From Sebastes aleutianus (lineage: Eukaryota; Chordata; Actinopteri; Perciformes; Sebastidae), in the NCBI GenBank assembly GCA_916700875.1, contig CAKAKS010000072.1, forward strand, positions 34,573,072 through 34,637,071: a stretch of 64,000 nucleotides of DNA. Direction: 5' to 3'. The first letter of the stretch is position 1. Every line of letters starts with the position of its first letter. The notes under the pieces were generated by a model, which ran no database searches, was not told the DNA's origin, and saw only the letters and a program-made list of their open reading frames with translations. Shown in pieces: positions 34,982-54,290 of this stretch. Made by a program: the position numbers and the translations under genes.

Positions 34982-35040
34982 GATTAGCCTAAACCGTGAA
35001 GAACAGAGGTGTCCACATACTTTCGGCCAAATAGTGAAAT

Positions 35041-35899
35041 CAAAATCATCTTCACATCATGCACACTAGATGGCAGCAGTAGACTCATTAGGACATTAGC
35101 TGACAGTCAGGTTAAGAAGTTATGCATACACTGGAAAATCACTGGTGTCATAACTGTAGACTCACAAATGCACAAAAACAAAGAAACTTCACATTTTGTG
35201 TCATGCCCAACACATTTAGTACGCGTGTTATGAGTGACTGCCTCATAAAAATATTAATCAAACTGTTTTGGTCACAAAAGCTCATACTTGACATTTGAAA
35301 TAATTTAGTATTTTGAAAAAAACTGTCTTTACTAGCTTTTTTCTCAGAGATTCCAACCACTTACAATCTGAGCAAACTCCCTCCACTGAGGAAGACTATG
35401 AGATGTGTGGTCTTTATTGTGGCTCTCTCTCTCTCTCTCTCTGTTTCCAGTGCCACCAGAAGCTAAACGTTTTCACCTATCCAGTAAGATATTTCTAAAT
35501 CTTCTACCACTTGGATTGTCCTAGACATTCGTGGTCCAAAGAGGATGTATCGTAATGACTTTGGTAATATTCTGACTGTTTCCTCTAGCGCCACCATGAG
35601 GTTGACAGCTGTGGTTTTAAGTGAAATATCTCTACAACTATTGGATGTATACAGATATTCATGTCCCCCTCAGGATGAACTTTAAAATGTAAATTTGTCA
35701 AATAGTTTGGTTAAAGACCAAATACCAAAGACTAAAGACATTTCCATCAGCCTCGTCTGTACTTTGTGTTAAGTTCTAACAACCAAGCTAACACGCTAAG
35801 TGAACATGGTAAACATTATAGCTGTTAAGCATCAGCAGGGGAGCATTGTCTTTGTGAATATGTCAGAATGCTGATGTTAGTTAGCTCAAAGAACTGCTG
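35041..35899. other. intergenic, no gene recognised
   Basis: Short frames only. It contains a (TC)n run near 35424-35441 and repeat-like blocks; AGTGAAATATCTCTACAACTATTGG (about 35620) is a phrase I associate with fish dispersed repeats. Confidence 0.5.
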
Positions 35900-36714
35900 T
35901 GCATTTAGGGGGATCTATTGGCAGAAATGGAATATACTATTAATAAGTATGTTTTCATTAGTGTATAATCACCTGAAAATAAGAATTGTTGTGTTTTCGT
36001 AACTTTAGAATGAGCTGTTTATATCTACATAGGTAGCAGATCCTCTTCACAGAGTCCACCATGTTGCTCCGTCATGTTCCTACAGTAGCCCAGAACGGAC
36101 AAACAGCACGTTTTCATTCCGAAAATGTCCTAATTTAAAAATCTAAGCATAAATTCAAATCAATATATGTTTATTTTGGAACACTATTACATCATACATG
36201 TTTGTATATCATTTGTATAACCTTATATTAAAATCCATTTCTCTTACCTCTTGCTTTTTGGGGTCAACTTACTGTTTGATGCTGACCACACACCCCCATG
36301 TGATGTCACAGGAATTATGTCATGTGACTTTGGTCATGGGCTTCAACCAAGGCCTATTGAAGGAGGCTGGGTCACGCGTCATCAATGTGTCATATCTTTG
36401 GGGTACAAACACATGCGCAGGAAAATCTGGTCTGCACTCGCCAAAATTGAGCCAATCACTACACACGACCGCAGCTTCAGTTAGGTGGAGTTAAAGGGAA
36501 CGCTACTGTGCCTGCTCTGTGAGCCCAATGGATGTGGAAGATCTTCCAGATGATCCTGGTACTTTATCACTCGGCAGTTGAGCCATTTTGGCTTCATGCA
36601 CCACTGAGCAACTTTCATAGTTCTCCGACACGCTTGACACATGGAAGTTTCAGTTGGTTGCAATCTGCAACGTCACCGCTAGATGTCGCCAGATCCTACA
36701 AACACACTGCACCT
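35900..36714. mobile_element. TTAA MITE family B, copy 2 (long variant)
   Basis: Matches family B from GGGGGATCTATTGGCAGAAATGG onward, lacks the first dozen terminal bases, and ends ACACTGCACCT with TTAA at 36715-36718. Its interior has an extra block (about 36380-36482) shared with the foldback element at 15616-16793. Confidence 0.7.
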
Positions 36715-36718
36715 TTAA

Positions 36719-37871
36719 ATGGTTTCTATTATACTAAGAAGAAGGATTTTCTCAACTCATGAAGAAACATTTAATCCTTCAGTTTATCTGAAAAATACAA
36801 AAGCACCAAATCTCGTGAGGCATACTGTACATGGTTTTCCTATATAATATTATTCTGCCACATGAACAGAGATCAATTGAATAACCTCATTCATTTCCTG
36901 CTTTGTCTTCCCCTCTGCTTATTCGTCTTTCCTTCCTCCACTCAAGTGCCATATTGGATTTTTCCATGTTTTCTCTTACAGTTGTTTTACACACAAGGCA
37001 TACGAACAGACTGACTGAAAGGATGCAGGGAATGGGAGTGTTATTGTATTAGTGTGAGCACATGTGAAAGCTCCAATTCATTTAAGGCCTATCACATGTC
37101 TGTGCTTATCTTGAGGTTTTTATTTACAAAGGCCTCTTTCACTCACTTAGTATCTGAAGTGCCTCAGAAACCGTATCCGCAGTTATTGTCTATGAGTATT
37201 ACGAGGTTTATTATTGAGATTATTGATCTATGTCTGTCTGTTACATCTCCAACTATTCATCCTCCTCAAGCCTCATCCCTGCCATTACCTGTTACCATGG
37301 CAACATGCAGAGACCCTGCAGTGAAGGATGCTTGTTGGTCGGTTCCCGTCTCTGCCTGTATCAGAACACACATGAAAACTTTGGCACACATTAGCATGAC
37401 TGTTTAAAGAGGAGCAGAGCTGAGTTTCCTCTGCAGAAGGACGGAGAAAGTAGAGTAGGTTACCCCCCCCCCCCTCCACCCTCCACCCTCGCCTTCCTCT
37501 CTCTTGCACAGTTTTGGCTCAGTGAAATCTCAAGGGGACACGATTCAGGCGCTTTCATCCTTCTCCCACACACAACAGCATTTGCAAAAATCATGACAAT
37601 GGATTTTTTTTATCAGCACAAGATGGTTGTTACATTGGATAAACCGAGATAGGTCACTAAATTGAGGCCAAGATGGCCCATTTTCTATTAAAGCAAAGGA
37701 ACATGACACCCAGTTAAACTGTGTGGCTTAAATGATGGAGCTCTATGACACAGAGAAATAAGCTACAATATAATAAGTTGAAGATGCAACAGAATCAATT
37801 AATCGTTGGGGCAGGAGCTCAAACAGAGGTGAAAAGAGCTGCTGCAGCACAGCCAGTATGAGAAAAGTAAA
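36719..37871. other. intergenic, no gene recognised
   Basis: Sequence between two MITE copies with no exon chain. Contains a poly-C run at about 37464-37474. Longer frames (for example 37054-37407) show no family signature. Confidence 0.5.
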
Positions 37872-38311
37872 GCGTTTTTTGAACATTGAAGCATGTAAAC
37901 ATGTTCTAGTAGAAACCCCAAAATACAAGTATGTACCTGAAAATAAGCAGTGGCCCAGAACGGACAAACCAAACACTGGCTCTAGAGAGAGCTTTTCCCA
38001 TTTTTTTATGTTACCTGAAGGCCACCGTAGTTCCCCGACACGCTTGTGAAACTGCGGTGAGCCGCAGAGTGCAAAACCGTGGTACCGCCAGCCGCCGTCT
38101 GACTTTCGTTCAGCTCCTAAAGTAGTGTTATCATGGTAAGGATGACCTCTGAGCGAGGTGAACAGCGTTACTACGGTTTTGCACTTGGCGGCTCACGTTA
38201 CCGCAGTCTTGGAAAGGGAGGAGTGAGCAGAAGGGTACTCAGTTGGTTGCAATCTGCAACCACACCACTAGATGTCGCCAAATCCTACCCACTGTACCTT
38301 TTGCAGTTTTC
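37872..38311. mobile_element. chimera of MITE families A (inverted) and B
   Basis: Positions 37872-37946 are the reverse complement of the family A start (TAGTAGAAAC, then CAAGTATGTACCTGAAAATA). At about 37947 the sequence switches directly to family B interior (GGCCCAGAACGGACAAACCA) and runs to its end, ACTGTACCT. The end is followed by TTTT instead of TTAA. Confidence 0.72.
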
Positions 38312-38423
38312 TTAGAGACTATTTATTTGGTAGAAAGTCCAATGAAAGCTGTTCAGATCCATATATCAGAAAATGGACAAAAAAAACAACAAAAATCAAG
38401 GAAAAGGTCCACAGAGGGAAAAC

Positions 38424-40103
38424 TTTATTGTTATTTTTTACTCCATTCAGTTCAAATGTAAGAACATGAAATAGACTGAAATGCTCAATGGAAGGCACAT
38501 CCACAATAATAGCCAGAGAGACTCTTTCGTTGTGTTTACACACCAGAAGCAGCAGCAGCACCCAATCTATAACAAACATGTGCTTTTCACGTCTTGCAGT
38601 TGGACATTATTGTGCAGATTTTGAGTCCTAGTATAATGTATCTAATATGACTGCATAATGTGCATTTGAGTGTGTAGTAACTAGGTCCTTCACTCCTTTT
38701 AACAGAAAGGATGATCATTCTCACTAAGAAGGCTCCTCCAGTCAATGAGTGAGCTCATTCATTTGGTTCCTCCTTAAGTATAATCGAAAACCTTACACGA
38801 ATCAGAGGAGAGGATTATAGTCTTTAAGGGAAATCTTGGACTACTGACTATTTACTATAGATGCGTCTGTCTATATACAGATTTTGTCTGCCTGCACATC
38901 TGATGGTACATGTCCACAGCCTCCCTCTTTTCCCAGCTTCCCATTCATTGTCAATGTAAGCAGCTGTGCACTGCATTCTGGTAGCGTGGCGGCACGTTTC
39001 AAGAGATGGGGCGTCACGTTGGCCACTCCTCATTTGCATAAGGTTGAGGTTTAGGGTACTTTATGCAAATCAGGGACGTCCGGTGCGACTCGCTGCCTCT
39101 GGACACTCCCTAGAAACTTGGAAACCTTTTGTCAATCTAAAATAAAGAAAGATTTACTAACTGCATCGCTTATTTCTCACATTAATTGTTTTCAGAAACA
39201 CATTTTTGTGAACTATTTTCATAATATAAGAGAAGAAAGTTTCCAAATGAGCCACCATGTTGGTTCTGGTTTGAAAGCTGGGAGCAGCAGCCCACGAGGG
39301 AAAGCGTTCATCCAATCAGGTGCCTAGTGCCTTGTGTCTAGTAGCCCATCAAGTGTCCAATGCTGGGAAGCGAGACGATCCCTCGCGATAAGAAACGCCC
39401 CTGTGGACATGTACCATAAAAGTGAGAGGTGCAGCATACAGGCGAAGAGCGTGTCAGATCAGGCCGGATCTCATTTCTTTCTTTACACCCTCGACACACT
39501 TGTGCACTTAAAGTTTCCATGGTTACTATGTTTTTGAAGCATTCAGTGACAAATAAAGCCTTATTTACAGCAGAAACATGTAAATCAGTAACATCCGTTT
39601 TTCTGATGTGTGTTGTGCTTTAATTTGAAAGAAAGCAGCGCAATAGAGCCAGCAGGACATTTAACAGGAGATGGCTAGATAGTGTAAGTTATGAGTTTAT
39701 AGCATTCCATATGTTTGTTTATACCAGTAGTTACCACAGATAGGCACACAACTAATGACAGCAATCGTCCTGACATTTATCAGGTACAGCTTGTGTAAAT
39801 GTGACTGGAAGTGAAACAACACTATGATTCATTCATTAAACAACAAGTCCATCGTACATCCAAATCTCCAGTAAAAAGCCCAGTAAGAAGAGATAATGAT
39901 CGAGAAAGAAAAAGGGTAAAAAATAAAACACCTGTAGTGCTTTGGTGCCGTGACTTCCAGTTTATCAGCTTCAGTTTCCACCACACATCCATCCAGACAA
40001 ATTCACAATTACACACACACACATATGCAAAAAAAACAGCTACCTACAGTATCAATAGTTTGAAGCATTGTGTCAAATAGAGGAGAAGTCAGGCTTTGCT
40101 TTC
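38424..40103 (-). other. probable fscn1 3' UTR
   Basis: TTTATT at 38424-38429 (AATAAA on the minus strand) is the first strong signal downstream of the fscn1 stop and would give a 1.7-kb 3' UTR. Within it an inverted pair of octamers, ATTTGCATA (about 39030) and TATGCAAAT (about 39062), lies in what may be a small repeat. No other coding sequence was recognised. Confidence 0.45.
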
Positions 40104-47327
<7,224 letters not shown>

Positions 47328-47390
47328 GATGGTGTGTGAGGAGAAGAGAAGAGAAAGAAAAGAGGTGTTCTGAGGTTCAGAGAGACGGAC

Positions 47391-47433
<43 letters not shown>

Positions 47434-47750
47434 GGGGGTGTCTGAGGGAGGGACACAGAGAGAGAGAGGCTCTCTGCTGCTGCTGCTGCTGATGATGAGG
47501 AGGAGGAGGATGAAGAGGAGGAGGATGAGGAGGAGGATGATGAGTGTCCCCTGACTGCAAATCCAGACTGAGAGCTGCAGGAGTTGCAAGACTGTTTTTT
47601 TTTTTCTAACAGCAGTACACGCCCCAAGATATACAGGCAGAAGAGCTGGAGGGAGATTACTGCAGTTTGGGAAAACCACCCCACCCCTGTTCATACATAC
47701 ATACAGCCTGTTCAGTATCACATATGTTTTGCAAAAAAAAAAATACTTAA
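47328..47750 (-). promoter_or_regulatory. fscn1 5' UTR and proximal flank, repeat-rich
   Basis: Upstream of the ATG, on the given strand, lie (GA)n at 47394-47428, (CTG)n at 47475-47490 and GAT/GAGGAG runs to about 47543. The purine/pyrimidine asymmetry gives a long open frame on the minus strand that is not coding. No TATA box was identified. Family C copy 2 begins at 47751, leaving only 423 bases of non-transposon flank. Confidence 0.5.
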
Positions 47751-48563
47751 AGGGACTGTTTGTAAGTACTCGCGCTTGCTCGCTCTACATAGACATGAAC
47801 GAGCATCGCTCAAAACAGTGAGGCGACACACGTCAGCTAAAACCACAATATCACTGTATATTTTACCTGCTTGGCAGTAATGTTAGCTGACCAGACGAAG
47901 GTCTCTCCATGAATCACTGCTGATCCTAGTGTTGGCTTTTTCTGCTTACGCCCCGGAGGCTGAAGCAGGAAGAGAAACGTTATCGTCTCCGACCGCGGTC
48001 GGAAGGAACAGGGGAGACACCGGCACCCGGTCGGAGACGATAACGTTTCTTGCTGCGAAGCCCCGTCACTTCACAAGACACGGGAAACCTCTGTTGGTCT
48101 GGAGGAGCTGCAGCATGTATTTCTGCATAAATGTCCACCGTATATTTACTAGATATTCTCAGAGCTACGAAGTCTTCTGCAGTGTGTAGTGTGCGCGCAT
48201 GCACGTGAGGTGGAGCGAGCTGAGTGAAGGCAGGCAGGCAGAGGAGCAGAGGAGCAGAGTACAGCAGAGACTCCGGCCTTGGAGACCAAAGCTACTGTCT
48301 CCCCCGCGTCCTCCGACCGCGGCCAACACTGTTTTGCAAGACGGGCTTCACTAGATACAACTTTGAGGTTTTGGTGCTTCAGTGTAGTTTGTGTTGGAGT
48401 CTGATGGTACGTGTCCACAGGGAGTCTGAACAGCGTAGCCACACGCGAGCGCGCATATGCGAGCGCGCATATGCGAGCGCGCATATGCGAGCGCGCATAT
48501 GCGAGCGCGCATGGGAAACCGACCTGGTAGATTTATACGTGTAAAAAGTTATAAACAGTCCCT
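47751..48563. mobile_element. TTAA MITE family C, copy 2
   Basis: TTAA at 47747-47750 and 48564-48567. Left end AGGGACTGTTTGTAAG, right end ATAAACAGTCCCT. Inverted relative to copy 1. It carries the 14-bp array listed separately and an inverted pair around CGGTCGGAGACGATAACG, making it longer than its relatives. Confidence 0.83.
48445..48512. repeat. 14-bp tandem array, ~4.9 copies, GC/AT alternating
   Basis: Identical units of GCGAGCGCGCATAT repeat head to tail. The unit is rich in alternating purine-pyrimidine steps (GCGCGCATATGCG). The corresponding site in copy 3 (about 54048-54072) has about two diverged units. Confidence 0.93.
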
Positions 48564-48567
48564 TTAA

Positions 48568-49158
48568 GTAGAATATTGACGTAGTTGTATTTTACTTGAG
48601 TATTTCCATTACATGGTACTTTATACTTACTACAACTCCACTACATCTCGGGGGGGAATATTGTACTTCACTGTATTTGATACTAATAGTTACTAGTTAC
48701 TTTTTACATAAAAAAACATATATGATGCCGTACTGTACTGCTAATCTACCCAGTAGCACACTAATCCATGTTCCCTCTACTTTTACTCTGTGGTGGAAGA
48801 AGTATTCAAAAGTACCAGTACCAAAAATACTCTGTTCTAAGTACATTCAATTATTGGAAAAATGTACTTAGTGAGTATCAAAAGTAAAAGTTCTGGCAGT
48901 GGTGGAATTTAATAAATACATTTACTGAAGTATACTGTACTTAAGTAGAATATTGACATAGTTGTATTTTACTTGAGTATTTCCATTACATGGTACTTTA
49001 TACTTACTACTACTCCACTACATCTCTGGGGGGAATATTGTACTTCACTACATGTATTTAGTATTACTAGTTACTTTTTACATTAAAACAATATATAGGA
49101 TGCCGCACTATACTGTTAATCTACTCAGTAGTACACTAATCCATGTTCCCCTATACTT
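48568..49158. repeat. ~215-bp direct repeat, two copies
   Basis: Positions 48568-48782 and 48945-49158 are near-identical, both starting GTAGAATATTGAC and including CCATTACATGGTACTTTA and ACTAATCCATGTTCCC. The second copy has TTAA directly before GTAGAA, the same TTAA that borders MITE copy C2 in the first. It belongs to a fish repeat also seen near 30284. Confidence 0.85.
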
Positions 49159-50518
49159 TCCCACCCTCTAATTGAGATGTGCTCAGCCTCAGTTCCACAT
49201 GGATAGATCCATTCAGTCTCTGACAGACCAGTGTTTGTCTCCAGGGCTGCGTGTGTGCGTGCTGGCTTATGAAGACATTGAGTTGAAGTTTAATTAGAAC
49301 AAGATGATCTATATCTGACTAGAACAATGATAACGTTACATTATGATGAGTCAAAACTCTGCAACAACAGATCAAATCCAGTTACTAATGTTAACTTATT
49401 ATTATTATTATTATTATAAATAACTTATTTACTTACTTACTCCTCTTTTCATCAATTATGGGTAATAAGGATGCAATGAGATCTTCTCCATTGCATTTTG
49501 TCCGTGGCAACATGCTGCTCCTCTCCCCAGGAGCATCTTGTCCAGCAGCTCCTCCAACTTAAGGACGCACCAGCTAGCGGGCCAGTTCTAGCTCTTTGGG
49601 GGCCCATATGCAAAATCTTGTTTTTTGACCAAATGCTACTTTTTACACATAAAAAAAAAATATATATTTTAATTTAATTTAGCTGCATTGTTAACTTCAA
49701 AATCAAAACAAACATGCAAATTATACATTAAAAAACAACAATAAAATTGCTTTTTAAAATAAAAGAAGTTTTGAATAAATTTAATTCAAATATTTTAATA
49801 AATTTATGAACAAAAATAAACCACTTTTGATGTTCGATTTATGTTAAAGGTCACTTTGATATTGAGTGCGTTTCTGACAATATAAACAGGCCAGAGCTCT
49901 GAACAGGACTAGGGGCTGGGAGCAGGACTTGGCCTCTGCTTGGGAATCTGGTGGTAGACATGCAGGAGACCATTCAGCTCAGACCACATCGCCACCGTCT
50001 GGGCATTTAGAGAACAACAGCATGGACATGGATCTGCATACATATACAGTACAGTATATAGGAGGGTTTAGTCTGTGAGGTGATTGGGGTTGTTTGCACT
50101 GAACGCTTGTTTGATTTTTCAAAGTTAGGTCAGAAATATAGAAACAACATCCACAATACAACTGACACTCACACTGCACCGCACATTTTCCACATTATTA
50201 GGTGTTGATTTTGCAGTAATGACTGGAAACACAAGCGTTAATAGGAGTGTTGTTTGCTCTGATGCAGGGACTGTTTGTCAGTAGGTGAGTGGATCTAACA
50301 CAGCAACGACAGCATGTACAGTGTGGAGACGGAACCTGCCAAAATAAATAAATAAATAAATAAATTTAGCAAAAATAATATTAAAAATAATAAATAAATA
50401 ATTGATAAAATGTGATATAAATTGAAATTTCTGTTTTAATTTGCTTCTCTATTTATTTACCTTTGTATTAATTCCCTTATTTATTTAATCTTCTGTTTAA
50501 TTTTCCCTTTTATTTATT

Positions 50519-50568
<50 letters not shown>

Positions 50569-51800
50569 TATATGTATTTATTTATTTTTGCATGTATTTT
50601 TTATTTATTTATTTTTGCATTTATTTTTATTTATTTTATATTTATTTTTAAATGTATGTATTTATTTAATGACAAGTTAATTTAGAATTAAAAAACTACG
50701 TGATGAAATCATGTTTAGTGTTATATCCCCATCATCTCTGCAGACGGTTAAAATGGATGATGGGTTTTCTTCACTCTGGACACAGCCTGTGTTTTGAATT
50801 ACAAGTCCAGTAAATGCAGCTACAGCATTCAGTGTGCTTGTTTGTTACCTACAGAGTCAGGAGGTAGTTTTCCTGGGCTCCACACAAAAAACATTTCGTT
50901 GAACCAGTTTAACTCTTTTGTAAGAAAACAGACAACTTTAGCAATGGGTTTGTTTGCCCTGAACAAAAGTATGCTGGCCTGCCTGGCTGTGTGGCTCTGG
51001 GGGTCCACCACCTGTATAAACAGTGTGTTCGAGAATACGACACAATAACAAGAGGCCAGTGTGTTCTCTGCAGAGTTTGAGAGAAGAGAGTGTGAAGAAC
51101 AATGCAAAAGGAGGAAATGGCTCAAACATTTCTGTTCTTCCACATATACCGCACATGGCCAAATGCATCCAGCAATGCAGACCTTACCTGTGCTGATGGT
51201 AGAGACAGATTAAGTGCATCATCTGCCTGCTTTCCCTGCTCTGTCCTATTTAGAGGGAGCTCCTATATGCCAATAGACTGGTTTATAGGTAAAGAGATGG
51301 TGGCATGCAGTTGAGACATACAGAGTAAAGACAATGTTAACTTTTGTCAATCATTCCTTGAACTTCTCTTATCAGTTGTATTATGCTGATGACCAAGAGG
51401 ATGATGGAGTGATGGGGAAAGAGGTGAAAGAGGTGAAAGAGGAAAAATGCATCCCCAAAATGGCAGGTTACAAGGAAAGCAAGAAATGAATGAGAAATGA
51501 AGATTCACATGAAGTAGCAGATAATCAGGAGGAAGAAAGGGTAGGAATGGGAATGTCTCGTGAGATGCAAAGATAACTAATACGCAGGAGGGAAAATTGA
51601 TTCAAAAGCAAATATATTTGACTGACAGGATGCTGCTGGAAATTTGATTGCATTCCCAAGTTTTGCTGAAAAAAATTTAGTCATAACTATTACAATATGT
51701 CGAATAAGATTCTGCATTTCGTGCATGTTTCAGAATATATTTAAAATAGGCCAACAAAAAATATAAAATAAGGACATAAAGTTGCAGGAAGATGTAAGTG
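49159..51800. other. intergenic, no gene recognised; AT-rich block inside
   Basis: No exon chain was recognised. 50341-50665 is low-complexity (AAAT/ATTT)n with a (TA)n core near 50520-50565. Frames at 50794-51143 show no family signature. It lies between the divergent fscn1 and iqce genes. Confidence 0.6.
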
Positions 51801-51804
51801 TTAA

Positions 51805-52303
51805 AGGTCCCATATTATGCTCATTTTCAGGTTCATACTTGTATTTTGTGTTTCTACTAGAACATGTTTACATGCTGTAATGTTAAAAAAAACCTTTATT
51901 TTCCTCATACTGTCTGCCTGAATATACCTGTATTCACCTCCTGTCTGAAACGCTCCGTTTTAGTGCATTTCAACGTAATTGCGTTGCTAGGTAACAGCTT
52001 GGGTCCATGTTTACTTCCTGTCAGCTGATGTCGTTCAAATACACTGCAACAGGAAATAAACTGGGACACATTTATAATGTTTATGTTTAAAACTGTGTAA
52101 TGGTCTAAATATTGTAGATTTGTGACATCACAAATGGACAGAAATCCAGACGGCTTGTTTCAAACGCACAATTTCTGAATACGGGCTGTGTGTATTTCTC
52201 TGTATATTGAGAGCTTCGATAGCTTCACAGTATTTATATAGGACTTAAATCTGCTGTATAATATAAAACACATGATAATCTTACCTTTTACAATATGGGA
52301 CCT
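51805..52303. mobile_element. TTAA MITE family A, copy 2
   Basis: TTAA at 51801-51804 and 52304-52307. Ends AGGTCCCATATTATG and CAATATGGGACCT. Collinear with copies 1 and 3, from GGTTCATACTTGTATTTTGT to the end. Confidence 0.85.
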
Positions 52304-52893
52304 TTAAAGCTACTGTGAGGCTACTGTCTTTGATTTGTTGTCATCTACGTATAAAAGCAAGTTATATAAGTTTTTTATATATGTTGTTTTATATGCAGCA
52401 ATGTTCTGTATATGTAAAATTGTATATATTGTACAACATGGGAGTCCCATGTTGACTTGCTGTGGATCACACTGGATCAGTCTCAAAAAAGTCTCTTTCA
52501 CCTTCCCAGTCTCCTTCTCTCCTGCTATTGGAGGAAAACACTTTAAGTCCCTCCATTTTAGCACCTCTCCACCAATGGGCAACGTGAGGAAAATGAGTCA
52601 AAAGCAAGGAGGGATAAGAAAACTATTGACACTTAGCCCTGGGCTGTGGTTTCAGTTATTAGCTCTATCAAGCTAAACAAAGCTGAAAATATACATCCGG
52701 TTTAAATTTTCAAAATAAGCCTCTTATTCGAAAAACATGTTACCATTTTATTTAAAATATTACAAAAATGTGCCATATTTAAAAGTATATGTGATAATTA
52801 ATCCATAGTTAATGCTAAATATATCATATTAAACTTAATTTGACAAAAAATTGTCCCCCCCCCACTATCCCTCACACACATACACACACATAT

Positions 52894-53330
52894 GCTGCGT
52901 TCCAAATCGCATACTTTTTCTTTTTACTTCAGTATGTAATGCAGCTGCCCTTATAAAGTAGGTACTATTGCATGCAGTATGCATACAATTTGGACATACT
53001 ACTTCATCATAACATTGCACAAACTTTGACCTTCTTGCTCATCTATTCACTGCTCAGAGGAATGCGACCGGCTGTGCGCTCCAATACTCATACTACCATA
53101 CTATTTAGTATGCCAGAAAAGATTTGGTATATCCCAAAACATAGTATGTCAAATGCAGTACTTTTTCTAGCTATTCTGACCCACAATCCTCTGCACAGCA
53201 GATATATGAGCAAGAGGGTCAAAGTTCAAGGTGCAATGCATACTGCAGGCAACGGTAGTATGTACTTTGTATGGGCAGCTGCAGTATGTACTAAAAGTAA
53301 AAAGAAAAAGTATGCGATTTGGAACGCAGC
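52894..53330. mobile_element. 437-bp transposon with perfect 36-bp TIRs
   Basis: The first 36 bases (starting GCTGCGTTCCAAATCGCATA) are exactly mirrored by the last 36 (ending ATGCGATTTGGAACGCAGC). Weaker inverted similarity continues inward (GCAGCTGCCC near 52951 against GGGCAGCTGC near 53274). Interior frames are non-coding. No clean target duplication. An older relative may lie at 59223-59331. Confidence 0.85.
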
Positions 53331-53438
53331 CACAGACTTGCACATGGCTTCGGCCCTGGACTGCTTTTTCATTCATCCGTTTTTTATATCCATATGTACC
53401 GTATACTTTGTATACTGCACTATTTTGCACAATGTTAA

Positions 53439-54123
53439 AGGGACTATTTGTAACTTTCAGAAATGCTTCTTAACAGCGACACCTGTGGCCGTGAAATCAA
53501 CGAAAGTCAGCGTCGGGCTCGCGCTTGCTCGCTCTCAATATACCTGAACGAGCATCACTCAAAACAGTGAGGCGACACAAGTCAGCTAAAACCACAATAT
53601 CACTCTATATTTCAGCTGCTTGGCAGTAATGTTAGCTGACCAGACGAAGGTCTCTCCATGAACATGATTTAGATCTGATCCTAGTGTTGGCTTTTCCTGC
53701 CTAAGTGCAGGCTGAGGCAGTGGGGCTCTCCAGCGTGTCTCCCTGCTCTCTCCGCCCGCAGCCGGAGAGAGCAGAGGAGACACCGGCACCCGGTCGGTAA
53801 CGAGAAGACAACGTAAATCTCTGTAGAGCTCCGTCACTTCACAAGACACGGAAAACCTCTGTTGGTCTGGAGGAGCTGCAGCAGTTATTTCTGCACAAAC
53901 GTCCCCTGTACATTCACTAGATATTCTCAGAGCTAAACTAACTCTTCTGCAGTGTGGAGGGAGCGCGCATTCACGTCTAGAGGTGGAGCGAGCTGAGCTG
54001 TCTGAGTGAAGGCGAGCAGGCAGAGGAGGAGGGTACAGCGGCCACACGCGAACGCGCATATGCGAGCGCGCATGTGTGACGACCCGCTACATTTATGCAC
54101 GTACAAAGTTACAAATAGTCCCT
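53439..54123. mobile_element. TTAA MITE family C, copy 3
   Basis: TTAA at 53435-53438 and 54124-54127. Ends AGGGACTATTTGTAAC and TTACAAATAGTCCCT match exactly. The G-to-A change inside the left end is mirrored in the right end. Confidence 0.85.
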
Positions 54124-54237
54124 TTAAGTATTTTACTAGTATTAGTACTACATTAATATCATTATTTTTTTAACTTTCAAGATGTTTTAAAATTTCCTGT
54201 ATTGTGTTGTTAATTGTACCACTCTACAAGCCTCTAC

Positions 54238-54290
54238 AATTGCCCCTCGGGGACAAATAAAGTGATTTGAATTGAATTGAATTGAATCTT
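54238..54290. repeat. retroposon tail with (GAATT)n
   Basis: TGCCCCTCGGGGACAAATAAAG followed by GAATTGAATTGAATT, like the tail at 26033-26080 with a different simple repeat. Confidence 0.6.

Larger units (their letters stand above)
33860..35040. mobile_element. Tc1-like remnant split by later insertions
   Basis: The left piece (about 33865-33975) carries the fish transposon phrases CCCAAACGTGTTGGATGG and GACAGTCAAGTTCTTCCAC. The right piece (about 34990-35040) reads GGTGTCCACATACTTTCGGCC then AAATAGTG, a Tc1-like end. Between them lie a LINE tail and a hAT element. The left terminus was not found. Family assignment is from recalled consensus. Confidence 0.5.

Noticed and set aside
38889..39120. 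Octamer pair ATTTGCATA/TATGCAAAT as a POU-factor enhancer
   Set aside because: It lies in probable 3' UTR or repeat sequence with no supporting context; kept only as a note.
52972..53547. 191-aa plus-strand frame
   Set aside because: Runs from inside the 437-bp transposon into MITE C copy 3; no transposase motif.
53586..54059. 157-aa minus-strand frame
   Set aside because: Interior of MITE C copy 3; related copies have broken frames at the same place.
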